64,000 nt of DNA, taken from assembly GCA_012845835.1 (NCBI GenBank), contig JABAKD010000014.1:11255219-11319218 (forward strand). The letters run 5' to 3'. Source of the DNA: Undaria pinnatifida. Its lineage: Eukaryota; Sar; Phaeophyceae; Laminariales; Alariaceae. This document shows, one piece after another, positions 54,350 to 64,000 of this stretch (position 1 is its first letter; every line of letters begins with the position of its first letter). The position numbers and the translations under genes were made by a program. A model generated the notes under the pieces. That model was not told where the DNA came from. It was given only the letters and a program-made list of their open reading frames with translations, and searched no databases.

Positions 54350-55097
54350 CAGAATATTATCGAAGTATGAGAAAATATGGGTTTTGCACGTACGTAAGAA
54401 GTTTGACCAATCAGACTAATGCGGTAATTCATAGTCGTATGAGCGATAGCATTGGGCACACCTGGCCCAGCTGTGTAGGCGACGACCTGCACGCGGAGCG
54501 CGTAGGGGAGCAGAGTCAGAGCTTACAGGTCCAAGGTGTGATACAGACTAGTTTAAGTTCCCACCCACCCGCCCGTGCCTTTGAGGGAGTCAGTGGAGGG
54601 GGAGTTAATCGGTCGCAGTAACGTTGCGCGTGTTTGTTACTGTTTTGGCAAACGTACCCGTTTTCGCTGAAGATGCGACGGGGTTTCGTAGATTGCGCAG
54701 GTTTGCGGTGGGTGCTAGCCGCATCAGTGTTATAGCGTGGTGCAAGGGGTGTTCGTTGTTGTGTTTTTTTTCAGCATGTGTAATATCTGAGTATCCCTCC
54801 GTGCGGTGGGGTTACGTATGACTGTTTTACGCAGATATTATGTTGATAGTTAACAGCGAACGTTGTGGCAGTGCATCGGCTCGGATTTAGCGCGCAATCT
54901 GAAAGTGTGGGAGAGGGGAATTATCCGTATATTGGCAAGTAAGTGCATTTGTTTAATGTGCATGGTGTGTGCAGGCGTGCAAATTTTATAGCATATCTAT
55001 TACACGCGTGTGTACGTTTTTTTATATGCTGCACGTTATAGGCGGTTGCCTCGTATGTCTTCTTCGAGTTGCCAACGATTGTTCGTCGTTGGTTGTT

Positions 55098-55270
55098 GGC
55101 TGGCGTCGAGAGTTCGATGTCACCAGTTGGGTTGGGAGTTGACTCGTGTATACGGATGTTAGCGTGGGGTTGCCGGCGGGGCAGCCCCGGGGTATTCCCA
55201 TCTCCAACCCCCCTCTCCGGGCGGGGGGTTGCGCATTAATATAATACAACTTCGAAAGCAAAGTGCAAAG
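55098..55270 (+). repeat. Terminal repeat B2 of the retroelement
   Basis: Second copy of the 173-bp repeat. The 722 bp between A2 and B2 (54376-55097) has no counterpart at the left end and no recognisable coding sequence. Confidence 0.95.
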
Positions 55271-55299
55271 TGTGTTTTAATTTTTATAATAAAGTGCCA

Positions 55300-55875
55300 G
55301 CAAGCAGCTTCAAAATATGAGTACTGACTCGATATTCGTCGAACTCACCTGACGTCCTGAAAATATATTTATTTAAATATTAGAGTCACAGCGTATCAAT
55401 TTGGAACCGTGGGTTCGTGTCCCACAGACCTTTTGTTTCTTTTGAGGGGGGAGTAGCTGACTTTAATTCTCGAATGCTGTATTAAGAGTAACATATAAGA
55501 TAACCATTAATATTCTGTATTCGTACTCTTCCCGATATTAAAGCCGGGGGAGGAAAAACAAAATAAACCGCCTACCATACAATAATGTACATATGATAGA
55601 GCAGTAGACTAGTGGAAACTACAGTAATACATTTATTTATAAATTAGATGTCATGTTTGATCTAGCTCAAAATTCCCCACCTAAAGTATAGTCTAAATAC
55701 CAACACTTACCATTATAGTGGACAAAAAATAGGACCCCTCCCAATAAAAACTCACCCATATAGTATATTATAAGTACCAACAACGCAGCTTGCAAATATG
55801 AGTATTGACCTGAAATTCGTCGAACTCACGGCTGACGTCCTTGAAATATTGTTATTGTTTATAAAATAGATAGAC
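55300..55875 (+). repeat. Left inverted arm
   Basis: Two S units (55300-55375 and 55730-55870) enclose about 350 bp that is also found inverted in 59640-59940. The tRNA-like word GTGGGTTCGTGTCCCAC (55420-55436) sits between them. Confidence 0.75.
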
Positions 55876-58800
55876 TAAAGATTTAACCAACGAAAACCCA
55901 AAATTGGCAACATCCAGCAGTAGTGGTAGTAGTAGTACTTCTCAGAAGAAGACCCAACCACAACGCTCGCCACCTCTCGCGCTCTAGAGCATGGATTCCA
56001 TGGACGCACCATAAATTTCGACGCTGTCATCATGTCGTATGTACTCACACATTATTGTGGCCTTGTTCGAACCTACCTGGTACTCGGGTTGGCGGTAGAC
56101 TCCTTGTTGTATCTACTACCTGGTATCTATTAGTAGTAGAGATGCTACTTGTCAGTAACCATCATGTCGTTACTTGATAACACTTAAAAGTCATCTGGTA
56201 TACATTGCGAGTTGTCCGTACAACAGACAGTTATAACAAGTCTGTTAGATGTCGTTTATCAATGCGGTATTTAGCATGCAGAAGTCTCAGCAGTAATAAC
56301 TTGGTTACATGATGCAAAGCCGTTTACCGGCTAATCATATCCAAAAGCTGGTACACGTAGTACGTACGAGCAATGCGGTGTTATCCAATAAATGCGGCGG
56401 AATAACGTACCTGGAGCAACATTCATGGAATATGATTTTAGGTTGACTGTCGGGGCGTTGACGTAGCTAACCTCCCAGAAGCAAACCTCAGGGAACATTG
56501 CCATAGATACGGTAGACCACGAGCAAGCCTCAGGAAACGGCTGTAGGTGGATCAGACAACTACCCGTAGAGTACATCTGTCCGTAGCATACGTATTGTGC
56601 CGTCTCGATCAGGTGATGGCCAGGCCCACCTTGATCACTCCTTTTTGCTCACCATCAGCTCTCATCTGCTGAGCATATAAATCATCAATCAACATATCGG
56701 CCTGGGGTCGCCGAACAACATCTTCTCTGCCAGAGCTCTCTGCTCTTACAGGCTTACCTAATCGTGGCCTTCGTTTGCCTCAAATCATATATATAGGCTG
56801 TGTCTTCATCGGGTCATCCGAAAGCGAGCCTACGAGCGTACACCAGCTAAGAGCTGGTACACGCCACATGCCACCTAAGTTCACCTATGAGCATCAATAG
56901 GTTATGAGCTTCAATACTATCTTCTCTTGATCGAAGGTCAACAGTGAAACAACCATCAATAATGCCGAGCAGTCTTTGATTTTTTTATCGTTATTTCAAA
57001 AAAAGGCTGGCAGGAAGTGATTCTTTCTTTGGGTTGTACCAGGTTATATATTATGCCTGTGTGCAATAGAGGGTCATAGGTACGTTGTGTTGTAGCTCGG
57101 TTAGGGTTAGCTCGCATGTTTCCTTCCTGGTTGCTTTGATTCTTCAGTAAACAGCCATCAGATAATCTAACTAACCCCCGACCAAAAAAGACTTCATCTA
57201 CTACTGTAGTCTACTGTTACAGTAATTACAGTAGTCTACTGTTACAGTAGTAGCACTCTGTCACATGTCACGCTGATTGAATACGTATTCCTAAAATAAT
57301 CGCCCAGAGAAATAAATCACCAATAATAATAATAAACCGTGCGTGGTGTAATGATCCATCGCGGTCGTGATTAATCATACCGCCAGTACAAAAAACTGCT
57401 GAATCATATAATAAGAATACCATCAATAATAAAAGTACATGCATTGTGAACAACGAAAACCCAAAGCTGGCCACATCCAGCAGTACTTCAGCTGACCAAT
57501 GTTGCGTCCAAACAATATCATACTAACGTGCACTGAAGAGATCAGCTGCGACAAGCCATCGATCAGGCGAGAGCACCACAACACCACAACACACCAAGCA
57601 GCACACTACCCAGGGAAAAATATGGGGGATTTAGATCCAGGTTGGGCCTAGCCCAGGCGATTCTATCAGTAATAATAGTACTGCAGTCAGGATGACGGAA
57701 TGCTCTTTGATGAGTGCAAATGACCGGTGTGCCGTGCAAAAGACAGTGCGATGTTAGTTCTGCCCGACAAAGTTCCAATAAGCAGCTCACACCCAAGCAC
57801 CCAGCACGCTCTTCTGGGAGTACTACAGCGACAACAGTTACAACAGGCCGCACCCCAAGAACGCGGGTCACATACATGCTAGACGTTCGTGCAACGAAAA
57901 ATGAGATCCAACCATCGCCGTGCCATCCAGCAGAGAACCCGCTCCCAGACGGATTCCAACAAGTAGATTATGAACCTCAATTTGACACGGCGCAAAACAA
58001 GCACTAACTATTCATACTTTGCGTACGTAACATCAGACTCTGTTCAGACGAGCATCAACAAACTGTGCCGTCCAGTTCTTGTGCCAGACGAAATCCATCA
58101 ACAGGTTATGAGCCTCGATTTTCGCAAGGCGCAAAGCAAGCACCATTCATGCAAACATAAAAACATAACCCGTGCAGGCGAGCATCAATCGATATGAGGT
58201 AGATGAATGAGTATCTTCGATCGGGCCTGCAGCACGAACAAGCCACTAATCCAACAATTTACGGTGCTACTGCTGCTGTACTTTGAACGCGTAAAAACAA
58301 AGTGAACCCAATATACAATAGCTACAAGAGTAGAGGCGCGTAAAAACAAAGTGAACCCAATATACAATAGCTACAAGAGTAGAGGTTCCCCGACAGCTGC
58401 TTGTGTGCGAGGCCCCATTTCACCTATATTGCCGCCTTCTTCGGGGCAACATCTTTATTCGATATAATAGGGTGATTTTCTCCTTATTATTGAGGTTGTG
58501 CGGTTCCTTCAGTAGAGCGGTAACCGCCCTATTGAGGGAAACATGCAATTTCTGGTGGGCTCTAACAGCAGTAGTACTGTAGTACATGTAACATCATCAA
58601 TAGTATCCCGAGGGGGATGCAGGGTTGTCGGTGTTGGTCGGTGTTGGGGAGCGATCTCCTCACGATTCTGTTGTCTTTATTCATCTCTCCTCGTGGCTCG
58701 CTGTCTAGACGCAAAGGCTCACACAATTACTTTTGAAGAACACTCCAAGACATACAGCGCAGAATTGGGCAGGCAGGCAGTAGTCATGTGGTGGGTGTCC

Positions 58801-59194
58801 TGCCTGAACCATCGTCACTTACATTCTTGCCCATATATGATGGTTTTGACGTGAATGTGACATCTACTATCACCTTACCTGGTTTCACTCCGACCATGAC
58901 ATGGTTTCATGTCAAATCTGTAGACTATCCTATCCTTTCTACGTGGACTACGGAGAGCAGTCCATAACAGACCGTACAATTGACATATTGACCTAGCAGA
59001 TCGATGCACGGAGAAAAGGTGTGAGTGACGACGACCAGGGACGACAGTGTGCTCCATCGTCGGCAGCGAGCGCAGGTACCTGTGATGTGATTGAACGCCT
59101 GTTGGAAAGCACGGCATACCATGCACAGCAGAGCCAGGGTTAGCAAGCGAGCGCAAGAGCTGACACAACATCACATCGACAGCCACGAAACACA
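55876..59194. other. Centre of the inverted-arm region
   Basis: About 3.3 kb with no supported gene. It holds a diverged word (CAACAGGTTATGAGCCTCGAT, GCGCAAAGCAAGCAC) repeated near 57960-58150, a 49-bp tandem repeat at 58288-58385, ACTGTTACAGTAGT palindromic words near 57205-57255, and short open frames (about 60-104 codons) with no domain. Confidence 0.5.
58288..58385. repeat. 49-bp tandem repeat, two copies
   Basis: CGCGTAAAAACAAAGTGAAC through ACAAGAGTAGAGG, exact or nearly so in both copies. Confidence 0.95.
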
Positions 59195-60080
59195 GTTTAT
59201 AAAGATATTTGAAGGACGTCAGCCGCGAGTTCGACGAATTTCAGGTCAATATTCATATTTGCAAGCTGCGTTGTTGGTACTTGTAATATACTATGTGGGT
59301 GAGTTTTTTCTTTATGGGAGAGGTCCCATTCTTTTGTTTAAATATATACCAAGGTATAATATATATATATTTAGTGTTTTTCTCCACTATAATGGTTGGT
59401 GCTGGTATTTTATAAAAATAGTTCAAGGACGTCAGCCGTGAGTTCGACGAATTTCGGATCGATACTCATCTTTGCAAGCTGCGTTGTTGGTACATGTAAT
59501 ATACTATGTGGGTGTTTTTTGAATGGGAGCGGTCCAATTCTTTTGTTTTTAAAAGTTTATACATAGATGTTTAGTTTTTTCTTCACTATATATAATGATT
59601 GGTGTTGGTATTTTTACTTCAGGTGGGGAGTTTTGAACTAAATATAAAACATCATACTATCTATTATATAAAATTATTACCGTAGTTTCCACTATTATAC
59701 TGCTCTATCATATGTATGGTAGGGGGGTTATTTTGTTATTTCTCCGCTTGAATATCGGAAGGAGTACGAGTACAGAGTATTACCAGTTATCTAATACGTT
59801 AATATTAATACGGCATCCGAGAATAAAAGTCGGCTACTCCCCCCAAAAAAAATAAAAAAAATAAAATAAAATAAAATAAAATAAAATAACTCTGTGGGAC
59901 ACGAACCCACGGTTTCAAACTGATACGTCGTCACTCTAACATTTTATAAAAATACGCTCAGGAAGTCAGCCGTGAGATCGACGAATTTCGGGTCAATACT
60001 CATCTTTGCAAGCTGCTTGTTGGTACAGTAGTACTGTACTTGTAATATACGATGTTGGTAAATTTTTTCTTAATGGGAAG
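59195..60080 (-). repeat. Right inverted arm
   Basis: Three minus-strand S units (59195-59330, 59410-59530, 59945-60080). Between the last two lie the inverse of the 55.4-55.7 kb sequence and a (TAAAA)n run at 59855-59890. Confidence 0.75.
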
Positions 60081-63060
60081 GGTCTTATTCTTTTTGTTGA
60101 AAACAAAAAAATGTTTTCCCCCACTACTACAATGATTGGTGTTGGTATTTTTACTGCAGGTGGGGAATTTTGAACTAAATATAAATCATCATAGTATCTA
60201 TTTGTAAATATGTTTCTGTAGTTTCCACTAAATAAACTGCTCTATCATACGTGTATATATATACGTATATATATGGTGGATGGTTTGCGGATGGATGGCT
60301 TGGTCAGGGTTGTTGGTACTTGTGGTTAAGTGCGTAGGTAAGTTTTCTCTACCTGGGGGTGGTCTTATTATTTTGTTTTTAAAACTATAATGGCGGGTTT
60401 TGGTATACATCGGGAGTATGAAGACAGTAGTAGTGACGTACGAACTGATGTACCAGGTAGATATCATGTAAACGTCATGGAGTAGATATCATGCCAAAGT
60501 CCCACCCTAAAAAAAAAAAAAAGGATTTTGAGAGACTCCAACCCACGGTCCAAAATTCAAACGCAGTCACCCTAACGTTTTAACTACATATATATCATGC
60601 ACGCGTGAAGACAACTTATGTTTTTATAACTGACCCTATTTCCGCTCTCTCATTATTTCGGTTTAATTTTAGTACGAAAGATTTTTGTTTACAACAGTAG
60701 CTGATCGCACTAAACCGTAATCTTCATATGATACCACCTATATTACTACGTCATGTCATCATGCAAAAATTGATGAGTTATTCCCCGCATGGATGGGGAA
60801 TACATTTTTATCACCTGTTAATTACACTGGCTATTTGCACTAGGTTACTGAGTTAGGTCATATGAAGAGTCGATGAATTGGAAGTACACCACTCATCATG
60901 GAAAGTCAACGAGTTGTGAGCATGGCTTGTGAGCCGACGAGTTGTGAGCATGACTATTGAGATGTTGTGGTATATATTCATGGTACTTCCCTGGTATAGA
61001 TAGGCAGTGCACAGCAGCAGTGTATATCCAGTCCATCCCGTCCTTCCTGATTTGTTATGGTCGCTCCAATATGAATGCTTGTATCCCATCCACGACATGT
61101 CATTCTTGTTTTTCCTGGACTGCACTTCTTTTCAGTTATTTTCACTCGTATATTAAACTCCTTCATCACCAAATAATGTTCACCTGTATGTTTGCCGCAG
61201 ATAGATAGATGAAGGAAGTCTGTCAGTTTTTCAGCACGTGAACAGCTTAGCAATGCACTTGAACATGTCACTAAGGCTCCCTGGTTCCCCTCAGTCACTA
61301 CCGGACGGTACTATAGCACAAAAGGCTGAGCTCAAAGCCTTGATTCCGCACACGACGAAGGTTGAAGCAAGGAACCAATACCGACTGAATGTACAAGTGC
61401 ATTGCCTATTTTTTGTGTAGTTGTTTTCCATGATTTTGATTGAAGTACCTGTGTACGAAATGGAAATAAAAACAATAGTTCATGCGTTTCACGGCGATAT
61501 CTCATGTATACGTACTAGATATTAGAGAGGCAGATAATTAATTTGGGACACCGTTCAAAATGTTACTTATTATCCAATTTTGCAAGCGTGAGGTTGGTTC
61601 TGTTGATAAGTAGATACATTTAACGATCTTGAGGTTGGTTCTGTTGAGAAATAAATAAGTTTGAGTTTCATCTTAGATATTATTATTGGTAATACCAACT
61701 ATTATGGGAAATATTTTCAAGTGATTATTTCTGTCTTTAACAAGGATTTCCGACGCCAAAAATAAAAACCATCTACTATGGGACCAGAAATCATAATTAT
61801 TTCTGGGTTCAGAAATAATCGAGGTCATAAATCAGCGGATCTGGTGATTTCTGAGCCCAGAAATAACAGCTCTTCCAGCCTCTCAGAACTGGGATTATTT
61901 GGCTTTTGGATACTACCTCGTACCAAGTATCACATGTCACCACTGTCTATACTGTACCTGGTATGATACCTGTGTGCTGTACACGTCACCCATCACCCAC
62001 AACAAAGAATCACAAACACACCTACGACAACATGCCGCGCTTGTGTGCGAGACAGAGCTTCGTCCTCACACAAACGCGACAGCAGCACCACCACCACCAC
62101 CATCGAAACCACGACAGGCACACCACAACAGCACCATAGCAGCACAGCAGCAGAGACAGCAGCAGAGGCGGTGGTGGCCTAACGTCGCCGGCGACAGTGT
62201 ACGTGCCAGATTTCAAGAATAAAGGCAAACGGCAAAACAAGACCTGCCAACTCAAAATAAAAACGAATTTCCAAAATTCAGAAGCCATAGTGGACGCCCC
62301 TTATTTCTGATGCAGTTTTTTCTGAAACCTCAAAACTACAAAAATAACGGCCAGAAATAATCGCCCTATTTTTTCTATAAAAGTAGGTCTAATGCATTAT
62401 TTTGTGTCTCCTAACCAAATGGTGAGGGACATTTGGATTTTCAATGCTCCCTCTCACAGCTAATTCAGGTATAATGCACTATTAATAATAATATTTGGAT
62501 TGTAGGGCGTGCGTCAACGGCAGAATAGCACTGCCACACACATACTTCCAAGTATATATATGTTGAAAAGGACATTTCGTGGCCTTAGTTTTATGATTGG
62601 TCAATTTTTTAGTTTGGAATTTTTGGTCGGCGGAATTTTTTTTGTGCTTCCTGGATGATGTCTTAAGTCATGTACCGCAATGTGTTCGTGGACAATGGGC
62701 TCCAAGAAGCCCGAATAATAACTAGTACCAAAATTAAAAAAGAAAAGCCCTATTCTATGGCGAGGGACACAATTGCGGAGACCCACGGTGGGTTCTGCGC
62801 CGCCTTCCCCTCTTCCATAATATAGACAGTTGGACGAGATGCAATAGATTTACATGTATGTATGCGAGGAAATTTGGGTGGGATGCAATAAACCATGGTG
62901 TGACAGCATCGTCCGGGATAGTCTCGTCAGGCGTGCCGTTTGTCTTCTTTGGCGTCCCTACCAGCCTTGGTCTGGGCGTTCCACGATAGAACATAATACG
63001 ACATTGTTCCGGCTGGTGTACGTGCTCCCGCCACTCTTGATACTGAAAAGGTACCAGGTG
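60081..63060. other. AT-rich region without a supported gene
   Basis: More than 2.9 kb. It contains a further tRNA-like fragment (GACTCCAACCCACGGTCCAA near 60536), an AC-rich/CAG-rich stretch at 62060-62165, and ATTTCTGG/CCAGAAAT words between 61.68 and 62.37 kb, including the palindrome at 61784-61806. No open frame has a recognisable domain. Confidence 0.5.
61784..61806. repeat. Palindrome CCAGAAAT...ATTTCTGG
   Basis: CCAGAAAT and ATTTCTGG flank a 7-base spacer. Related single arms (TTCAGAAATAATCG, GCCCAGAAATAAC, GGCCAGAAATAATCG) are scattered to 62365, which suggests a small inverted-repeat element. Confidence 0.6.
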
Positions 63061-63065
63061 TTAAG

Positions 63066-63435
63066 AAACTAGTGGGGTATTAGTCCGCTTAACCACCTGC
63101 AAAATGTTAACCGATTGCTTACCCAAACTAAGCCTTATAACACTCCTCCCCCCTGAAACGGCGGAATAGCAGGTCGGCCGGATATACGGGCGGACGTGTC
63201 AATATCCAAGCGGTTTCATTTCCTGGGTATACCGAGGAGAGCATTTTCAAGTTCGACACGGGGAAAGCCTTTAAAAGTTGTTATTGGTGGATGGTGGGAT
63301 TTGAACCCACAGCCCAAAAAACCATGGACCAGCCGACGACGCCATTTTTTAAGGAATTAGTGGGCATTAGTCAGTTTGACCACTTGCAAAAGGTTTACCG
63401 ATTGCTTACCCAAACTAAGCCTCATAACACAGGTG
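63066..63435 (+). repeat. Duplicated ~80-bp block, 293 bp apart
   Basis: ACTAGTGGGGTATTAGTC then TTAACCGATTGCTTACCCAA then ACTAAGCCTTATAACAC (63068-63140) recurs as TTAGTGGGCATTAGTCAG through ACTAAGCCTCATAACAC (63358-63430). Between them (about 63292-63345) is a tRNA-like stretch, GTGGGATTTGAACCCACAG, on the minus strand. Confidence 0.75.
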
Positions 63436-63475
63436 TAATGTCATCAGCCGTCGGCGCATAGTCTCAACTAACCGA

Positions 63476-63490
63476 GGCTATATAAACTCG
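63476..63490 (+). promoter_or_regulatory. Possible TATA box
   Basis: GGCTATATAAACTCGG lies about 430 bp upstream of the ATG at 63915 and just after the duplicated block. It resembles the TATA box of an LTR promoter. Position and wording are the only support. Confidence 0.3.
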
Positions 63491-63914
63491 GATCGCCCGC
63501 AATAAAAACGTCATACTTATGTATAAATACAAGTACAAATATGTTAGTGATTGCACGAGAGCGGCCGGAGGCTCCGATGTAGACCAGGTTTTGGGCCGTC
63601 TCGGAGATAGCTCGGGCCGAGGTCCACCTCTGCGCGCGCTGTCCTGCAGGTGCCTCACCTTGCTCGACTTTCCCGACCCTGCCGGGGTCGGCGTCGGTCG
63701 TGTTCGCTTCGTGTCGCGGTGGCCAACGCCAGATCACGTTTTCACGAAATTTCCGTTCCGAAATGTCAAGTGCGGAGCCGTGCGTATAAAAATACTAAAA
63801 CTCCGACTAAATGTTGCAGCGATACGAACGCCAGGGCGCGCGAGGCGCCCGGGTTATTCTGAGATACGTGATAGCTGACCGGGCCAGTATCACGAGGAGG
63901 GTGCATTGCGTAAA

Positions 63915-64000
63915 ATGGAGATTTCGCCGTCGGATAGGCTCTCCACGGCCGATGTAGGAAAAAGAAGGATGTCCTCGGCGGAGGAATCTTTCCTGGAAAA
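63915..64000 (+). CDS. Open frame running off the right edge (partial)
   Basis: ATG at 63915 starts MEISPSDRLSTADVGKRRMS, then SAEESFLEK, and no stop occurs before the end of the window. The Ser/Glu/Lys-rich start has no recognisable domain. With the TATA-like site and the duplicated block upstream it could be the Gag start of an LTR retrotransposon or the first exon of an ordinary gene. With 86 bases this cannot be decided. Confidence 0.3.
   Translation, partial: MEISPSDRLSTADVGKRRMSSAEESFLE

Larger units (their letters stand above)
49883..55270 (+). mobile_element. Degenerate DIRS/Ngaro-like tyrosine-recombinase retroelement
   Basis: In order: a Gag-like region, reverse transcriptase pieces (YVDD), RNase H and a tyrosine recombinase, all on the plus strand. 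This order with a recombinase instead of a DDE integrase defines DIRS-type elements. Ends: a 26-bp word (CAGAATATTATCGAAGTATG plus AGAAAA) at 49883-49908 recurs at 54350-54375. A 173-bp repeat at 54177-54349 recurs at 55098-55270 with about one difference. This is the A1...B1-A2...B2 split-repeat layout known from Ngaro/PAT elements. The coding part is broken in several places, so the copy cannot be autonomous. Confidence 0.85.
55300..60080. mobile_element. Element or composite bounded by long inverted arms
   Basis: The left arm (55300-55875) and right arm (59195-60080, inverted) share: S units (GCAGCTTGCAAATATGAGTA, TTCGTCGAACTCACGGCTGA), ACCGTGGGTTCGTGTCCCAC, GGGGGGAGTAGC, ATATGATAGAGCAGTA, GTGGAAACTAC and AATTCCCCACCT. 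The right arm carries one extra S unit. The 3.3-kb centre has no recognisable transposase. It could be a foldback element, or one element and an inverted neighbour copy. Confidence 0.6.

Noticed and set aside
55390-55440. tRNA gene suggested by GTGGGTTCGTGTCCCAC
   Set aside because: Only a T-arm-like word is present; no full cloverleaf. The inverted arm at 59.89-59.94 kb carries the same word, so it is part of the repeat.
63285-63350. Minus-strand tRNA gene suggested by GTGGGATTTGAACCCAC
   Set aside because: The B-box-like arm is good, but I cannot form D and anticodon arms. It is probably a tRNA-derived repeat fragment.

Overview
The window looks like nuclear DNA of a multicellular eukaryotic alga, most likely a brown alga (Phaeophyceae). 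The main reason is one long, intron-rich plus-strand gene whose exons spell a mannuronan C5-epimerase (alginate epimerase) with the catalytic YGFDPHDDS motif. Algal genes for this enzyme are best known from brown algae. The rest is typical of a large, repeat-laden algal genome: microsatellites and minisatellites in almost every intron, tRNA-derived SINEs, a broken tyrosine-recombinase retroelement and inverted-repeat elements. I see no prokaryotic gene organisation, rRNA gene, convincing tRNA gene or CRISPR array. The species call is inference.

Layout. 1-2691: 5' flank with no supported gene. 2692-44037: the epimerase gene, read here as 18 exons totalling about 2.09 kb of coding sequence (about 697 residues), so about 95% of the 41.3-kb span is intron. 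Exons 1-4 encode a signal peptide and an Ig-like module resembling the fungal Kre9/KNH1 N-terminal domain. Exons 4-6 encode a proline-rich linker. Exons 7-18 encode the right-handed beta-helix epimerase domain. Intron phases agree at every junction I propose except exon 2 to exon 3. Intron 1 holds a GT-rich tract, two (GGGTC)n blocks and a 2.6-kb CCATGGGC-type array. Introns 2 and 6 share a 1.4-1.9 kb dispersed repeat. SINE copies lie in introns 1 (two) and 13 (one).

The most unusual feature is local tandem duplication of exons with their splice junctions inside this one gene. Exon 11 has four degenerate extra copies and exon 14 has two partial copies on either side. Exons 3, 5 and 13 each have one extra copy, and the edges of exons 4 and 8 are also copied. 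Most copies are visibly decayed, but several keep an acceptor, a donor or an open frame.

44038-49880 is intergenic with decayed repeats. 49883-55270 is a degenerate DIRS/Ngaro-like retroelement (Gag-like, reverse transcriptase, RNase H and tyrosine recombinase remnants) with split terminal repeats, an internal tandem duplication of its YVDD segment, and several lost catalytic residues. 55300-60080 is bounded by long inverted arms. 60-63 kb is AT-rich with no supported gene. 63.07-64.0 kb has a duplicated promoter-like repeat and a short open frame running off the right edge, possibly the 5' end of another retrotransposon or gene.
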